Source of the DNA: Micrococcaceae bacterium UBA3381
GTDB taxonomy: Bacteria; Actinomycetota; Actinomycetes; Actinomycetales; Micrococcaceae
Assembly (NCBI GenBank): GCA_002358975.1
Contig: DEPX01000061.1
Location: 1-9,422, forward strand
Direction of reading: 5' to 3'
Length of the DNA stretch: 9,422 nucleotides
Every line of letters begins with the position of its first letter. Within the stretch, counting starts at the first letter, position 1. Positions 6,921 to 9,422 of the stretch are shown piece after piece. A program made the translations under genes and the position numbers. Under the pieces are notes generated by a model. It searched no databases. It saw nothing but the letters and a program-made list of their open reading frames with translations, and had not been told where the DNA came from.

Positions 6921-7310
6921 ATGTCACAGACAGATAGTATCGCCGAACAGTTACCACAGGCAGCGCCGGCTGAAGGGCTGCCAACTCACGAAGTTGCGCT
7001 GTCAGAGGTGGCAGCTGAAAAAGTACGTGATCTGCTGGAACAAGAGGGACGACCAGACTTGCGCCTGCGAATCGCTGTGCAACCGGGTGGTTGTTCCGGA
7101 CTGATTTACCAGCTGTATTTTGATGAGCGCGTTCTTGATGGTGACGCTGTGAAAAACTACAGCGGTGTTGAAGTGATTATCGACAAAATGTCCGTGCCCT
7201 ATTTGGCTGGCGCGTCTATCGATTTCGAAGACTCTATTACAAAGGTCGGATTCACCATCGATAACCCACAAGCTGCGGGCTCGTGCGCCTGTGGTGACTC
7301 CTTCCACTAG
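6921..7310 (+). CDS. erpA: A-type iron-sulfur cluster carrier (HesB/IscA/ErpA family)
   Basis: Carries Fe-S clusters from the assembly machinery to apo-enzymes in the cytoplasm. In 129 aa, the family's three cluster cysteines are present: Cys58 in VQPGGCSGLIYQL, and Cys122 and Cys124 in the C-terminal AGSCACGDSFH. The characteristic beta-rich segment VEVIIDKMSVPYLAGASIDF (83-102) is also clear. The first ~22 residues are a variable Ala/Pro/Gln-rich extension. Start ATG is set by AGGAG at 6910-6914 with a 6-nt spacer; a GTG further up the frame at 6873 lacks such support. It follows the dipeptidase by 67 nt and is closed by the hairpin at 7335-7377, so it is probably the last gene of its transcript. 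The A-type family is certain; calling it ErpA in place of another A-type member rests on its being stand-alone, without isc/suf genes beside it in this window. Confidence 0.9.
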   Translation: MSQTDSIAEQLPQAAPAEGLPTHEVALSEVAAEKVRDLLEQEGRPDLRLRIAVQPGGCSGLIYQLYFDERVLDGDAVKNYSGVEVIIDKMSVPYLAGASIDFEDSITKVGFTIDNPQAAGSCACGDSFH

Positions 7311-7334
7311 GCGCAAGACGCAGAAAGTTTGACG

Positions 7335-7377
7335 AAACGGCGGGTTCACGTCACATAGGACGTTGACTCGCCGTTTT
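7335..7377 (+). terminator. Long hairpin terminator after erpA
   Basis: AAACGGCG (7335-7342) pairs with CGCCGTTT (7369-7376); the pairing continues inward through GGTTC/TGACT (two Watson-Crick and two G-U pairs, one mismatch) to ACGTC (7348-7352) with GACGT (7359-7363), closing a 6-nt loop ACATAG. This gives about 17 pairs. TTTT runs from 7374 to 7377. It starts 24 nt after the erpA stop, and is flanked by GAAA on the left and TTTT on the right, so it might also work on the opposite strand. It separates erpA from the cta genes. Confidence 0.8.
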
Positions 7378-7409
7378 GCTGTCATGGTCCACATTTCGCG
7401 ATAAAAAAG

Positions 7410-7422
7410 CACTAGGCTAGTG
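7410..7422 (+). promoter_or_regulatory. Candidate ctaC promoter -10 within a 13-bp palindrome
   Basis: CACTAG-G-CTAGTG is a perfect palindrome around G7416. It contains TAGGCT (7413-7418), a typical actinobacterial -10 sequence, preceded by an A-rich stretch (ATAAAAAA). No good -35 is visible at 16-18 bp, so recognition may need an activator or an alternative sigma factor. If real, transcription would start near 7425 and leave a leader of about 105 nt before ctaC. It sits after the erpA terminator, where the ctaCD operon needs its own promoter. Confidence 0.4.
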
Positions 7423-7434
7423 TTCAGTCAAAGA

Positions 7435-7496
7435 TGTTTTGCTGTGCTCATTTTCAGGGCTTCATTGGAATCTTCTGTAAACTTATTAGCAAAACA
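7435..7496 (+). repeat. Inverted repeat in the presumed ctaC leader
   Basis: TGTTTTGCT (7435-7443) is exactly complementary to AGCAAAACA (7488-7496), separated by 44 nt, all before the ctaC ribosome site. GTTTTGCTGT also occurs as a direct repeat at 7373-7382 (terminator tail) and 7436-7445. A leader fold is possible, but the large loop and AT-rich stem make it weak. Confidence 0.25.
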
Positions 7497-7515
7497 CTCG
7501 CACTGGAAAAAGAAG

Positions 7516-7523
7516 AGGAAGGG
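7516..7523 (+). promoter_or_regulatory. Ribosome binding site fixing the GTG start of ctaC
   Basis: AGGAAGGG, a strong purine-rich site, ends 6 nt before GTG at 7530. It decides the start against an in-frame ATG at 7434, which has no ribosome site (preceding bases are CAGTCAAAG) and would add 32 residues in front of a signal peptide. Confidence 0.7.
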
Positions 7524-7529
7524 CCGTCT

Positions 7530-8444
7530 GTGAGACTGCTAAATCGAGCCGACAGGCGCGGCAAGAGACTCCTTAAGGGGGGAGTCGTAGGCGCCGTGGC
7601 TTTGGTTGTTCTAACTGCGTGTTCAGAACATGCCAAACGAGGCTGGTATCCCGGTTCAAATGAGACTACGAACCACAACGAGCTGCTCACCAACTTTTGG
7701 GTCGGTGCTTGGGTCGCAGCACTTATAATTGGTGTTACGACTTGGGTTTTAATGTTGTGGGTTATCGTGGCATACCGTCGCCGTAAAGGGGACAAGGGCT
7801 ATCCACGGCAGGTTGCATACCACATGCCCTTGGAAACTATGTTTACGGTGATTCCAATCATTTTGGTGCTCACACTTTGGGGCTTCACGGACCGCGTCGA
7901 ACGGGACATTGGAACCCCAGTAGAAGATTCGCCATTGACCGTAACTGTTTACGGGAAACAATGGGCCTGGGACTTCGACTACGAATACAGCGCTGATGAC
8001 GGAACAACAGAAGAGCGTCACCTCTACGGTACTCAAGCTCAACTGACTGGTGACGAAGGTACGGAAGAAACCCTTCCAACGCTCTACTTACCGGTTGATG
8101 TCCCGGTTGAATTCCAGCTGAAATCACGCGATGTGATCCACTCGTTTTGGGTCCCCGCCTTCTTGCAGAAGCTGGACATGGTTCCAGGACAGACAAACCG
8201 TATGTACCTCACCCCGGAAGAGACAGGACACTTCCAAGGAAAGTGTGCGGAACTTTGCGGTGAGTACCACTCGGAAATGCTCTTTAACGTAGAAATCCTT
8301 GAAGAAGATGAATTCCTGGATGAGATTCGTCAGCTTCCAGAGGGACTGTCGGGTGCAGAACTAAACCGTAACCCGAACGAGAACCCAGATGGTCAGCAGG
8401 ACCAAGAGGTACCTTTGGGCGATCCGCAACGGATCGAGGAGTAA
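7530..8444 (+). CDS. ctaC: Cytochrome c oxidase subunit II (lipoprotein precursor)
   Basis: Takes electrons from cytochrome c at its dinuclear CuA centre and passes them to subunit I, in the cell membrane facing outward. From GTG at 7530 the protein has 304 aa: a basic start, a hydrophobic stretch (about 18-30) and the lipobox LTAC with Cys31, so it is likely cleaved and lipid-anchored, as is usual in Gram-positive bacteria. Two membrane helices follow (about 57-81 and 99-118). The cupredoxin domain has the aromatic electron-entry patch YGKQWAWDFDYEY (141-153) and all CuA ligands: His194 in VIHSFW, then CAELCGEYHSEM giving Cys229, Glu231, Cys233, His237 and Met240. The tail after about residue 262 is Asn/Gln/Glu-rich and variable. 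ctaD starts 7 nt after the stop, so the pair is one operon. Length is normal for actinobacterial CtaC. Confidence 0.95.
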   Translation: MRLLNRADRRGKRLLKGGVVGAVALVVLTACSEHAKRGWYPGSNETTNHNELLTNFWVGAWVAALIIGVTTWVLMLWVIVAYRRRKGDKGYPRQVAYHMPLETMFTVIPIILVLTLWGFTDRVERDIGTPVEDSPLTVTVYGKQWAWDFDYEYSADDGTTEERHLYGTQAQLTGDEGTEETLPTLYLPVDVPVEFQLKSRDVIHSFWVPAFLQKLDMVPGQTNRMYLTPEETGHFQGKCAELCGEYHSEMLFNVEILEEDEFLDEIRQLPEGLSGAELNRNPNENPDGQQDQEVPLGDPQRIEE

Positions 8445-8451
8445 AAAGTAC

Positions 8452-9422
8452 ATGACCACTTACGAATACACACAAGATGAAACCCAGTCGAGGGTTCGAC
8501 CGCAGGTAGTGCCGGTCTCAAAGGGTCGTATCGTCGTCAACTGGTTGACTTCGACTGACCATAAGACAATTGGGTACATGTACCTGATGTCTGCATTCAC
8601 GTTTTTCGGCCTCGCCGGCGTCATGGCGTTGCTGATTCGTGCCGAGTTGTTCTCCCCGGGTATGCAGGTATTGCAGACTAAGGAACAGTTCAACCAGCTG
8701 TTCACTATGCACGGCACACTGATGTTGTTGATGTTTGCGACTCCATTGTTTATTGGGTTCGCCAACGTAATCATGCCTCTACAAATAGGGGCACCTGATG
8801 TGGCATTCCCAAGACTTAACGCATTGGCTTTTTGGTTTTTCCTGTTCGGATCGCTAATGGCTATGATAGGGTTCCTCACCCCACAGGGTGCAGCTGCCTT
8901 TGGTTGGTTCGGTTACGCTCCACTATCCAACGAAACATATTCGCCCGGTATCGGCGGAGATCTCTGGGTCTTCGGTCTAGGACTTCAAGGTTTCGGTACG
9001 ATTCTTGGTGGCGTCAACATCATTACCACCATCATCTCGATGCGTGCTCCTGGTATGACTATGTGGCGGATGCCCATTTTCACCTGGAACTCATTGATCA
9101 CCGGTATCCTCATTCTGATGGCGTTCCCACCTCTTGCCTCCGCATTGTTCGGCCTTGGGCTCGACCGCCGTTTCGGAGGCCATATCTTTGATCCAGAAAA
9201 TGGCGGCGCCATCTTGTGGCAGCACCTCTTCTGGTTCTTTGGCCACCCTGAGGTATACATTATCGCGTTGCCATTCTTTGGCATCGTTTCCGAAATTATT
9301 CCAGTCTTCTCGCGCAAACCGATCTTTGGTTACAAGTCCTTGGTGTTCGCCACCGCTACAATTGCTGCGCTGTCTATGACAGTCTGGGCACACCACATGT
9401 ACGCAACAGGTTCGGTATTGCT
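8452..9422 (+). CDS. ctaD: Cytochrome c oxidase subunit I, 5' part (cut by window end)
   Basis: Catalytic subunit of the aa3-type haem-copper oxidase: reduces oxygen to water at the haem a3/CuB site and pumps protons. The frame is open from ATG at 8452 to the window edge, 323 complete codons, roughly the first 55-60% of the family's ~550-580 aa. Seen: the SIDHK-equivalent STDHKTIGYMY (34-44); FTMHGTLM with haem a ligand His87; WFFGHPEVYI with CuB ligand His265, the D/K-channel Glu267-region GHPEVY, and Tyr269, which is cross-linked to the His in this family; and VWAHHMYATG with CuB ligands His314 and His315. Several membrane helices are evident. The haem ligands near residue 400 lie beyond the edge. 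GAGGAG (8436-8441), overlapping the ctaC stop region, is the ribosome site with a 10-nt spacer, consistent with translational coupling to ctaC. Confidence 0.97.
   Translation, partial: MTTYEYTQDETQSRVRPQVVPVSKGRIVVNWLTSTDHKTIGYMYLMSAFTFFGLAGVMALLIRAELFSPGMQVLQTKEQFNQLFTMHGTLMLLMFATPLFIGFANVIMPLQIGAPDVAFPRLNALAFWFFLFGSLMAMIGFLTPQGAAAFGWFGYAPLSNETYSPGIGGDLWVFGLGLQGFGTILGGVNIITTIISMRAPGMTMWRMPIFTWNSLITGILILMAFPPLASALFGLGLDRRFGGHIFDPENGGAILWQHLFWFFGHPEVYIIALPFFGIVSEIIPVFSRKPIFGYKSLVFATATIAALSMTVWAHHMYATGSVL

Noticed and set aside
1..9422. A novel defence, mobile or biosynthetic system.
   Set aside because: All the gene-sized coding stretches are housekeeping genes or an isolated hydrolase and DUF3043 protein; no transposase, integrase, toxin-antitoxin pair, repeat array or tRNA was seen on either strand.

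Overview
The window is ordinary chromosomal backbone from a high-GC Gram-positive bacterium (Actinobacteria). By gene order and protein character it is most likely a member of the Micrococcales, close to the Micrococcaceae; this is inferred, since no rRNA is present. The evidence is an actinobacterial-type LeuA, a DUF3043 membrane protein, and a CtaC that starts as a lipoprotein, all in a conserved housekeeping order. Base composition by eye is only moderately GC-rich for that phylum. No mobile element, CRISPR array, tRNA, rRNA or foreign-looking island was seen.

Layout. 1-1095: 3' part of leuA (2-isopropylmalate synthase, leucine biosynthesis), cut by the window edge. 1088-1870: recO (recombination mediator), overlapping the leuA end and apparently starting at CTG. 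1889-2668: uppS, a cis-prenyltransferase making the polyprenyl phosphate carrier for cell-wall synthesis. These three form a forward operon. 2655-3626 (minus): an alpha/beta hydrolase of unknown substrate, running into uppS tail to tail. 3701-4810: pyrD, a class 2 (quinone-linked) dihydroorotate dehydrogenase. 4795-5343 (minus): a two-helix DUF3043 membrane protein, converging on pyrD. 5435-6853: an M20 metallopeptidase/dipeptidase. 6921-7310: an A-type Fe-S carrier (ErpA/HesB), followed by a strong hairpin terminator. 7530-8444 and 8452 to the edge: ctaC and ctaD, subunits II and I of the aa3-type cytochrome c oxidase.

Functional links. PyrD feeds electrons into the quinone pool that the respiratory chain, ending in CtaCD, finally discharges to oxygen. 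ErpA supplies Fe-S clusters to cellular enzymes. RecO and UppS serve genome repair and envelope synthesis. The genes alternate in direction, giving two convergent pairs that overlap by 14 and 16 bp and two short divergent promoter gaps (74 and 91 bp).

I found no convincing new multi-gene system. The points most worth checking are the missing ATG/GTG/TTG start of recO, a 15-bp hairpin lying inside the recO 5' end just after the leuA stop, and the regulatory region in front of ctaC.
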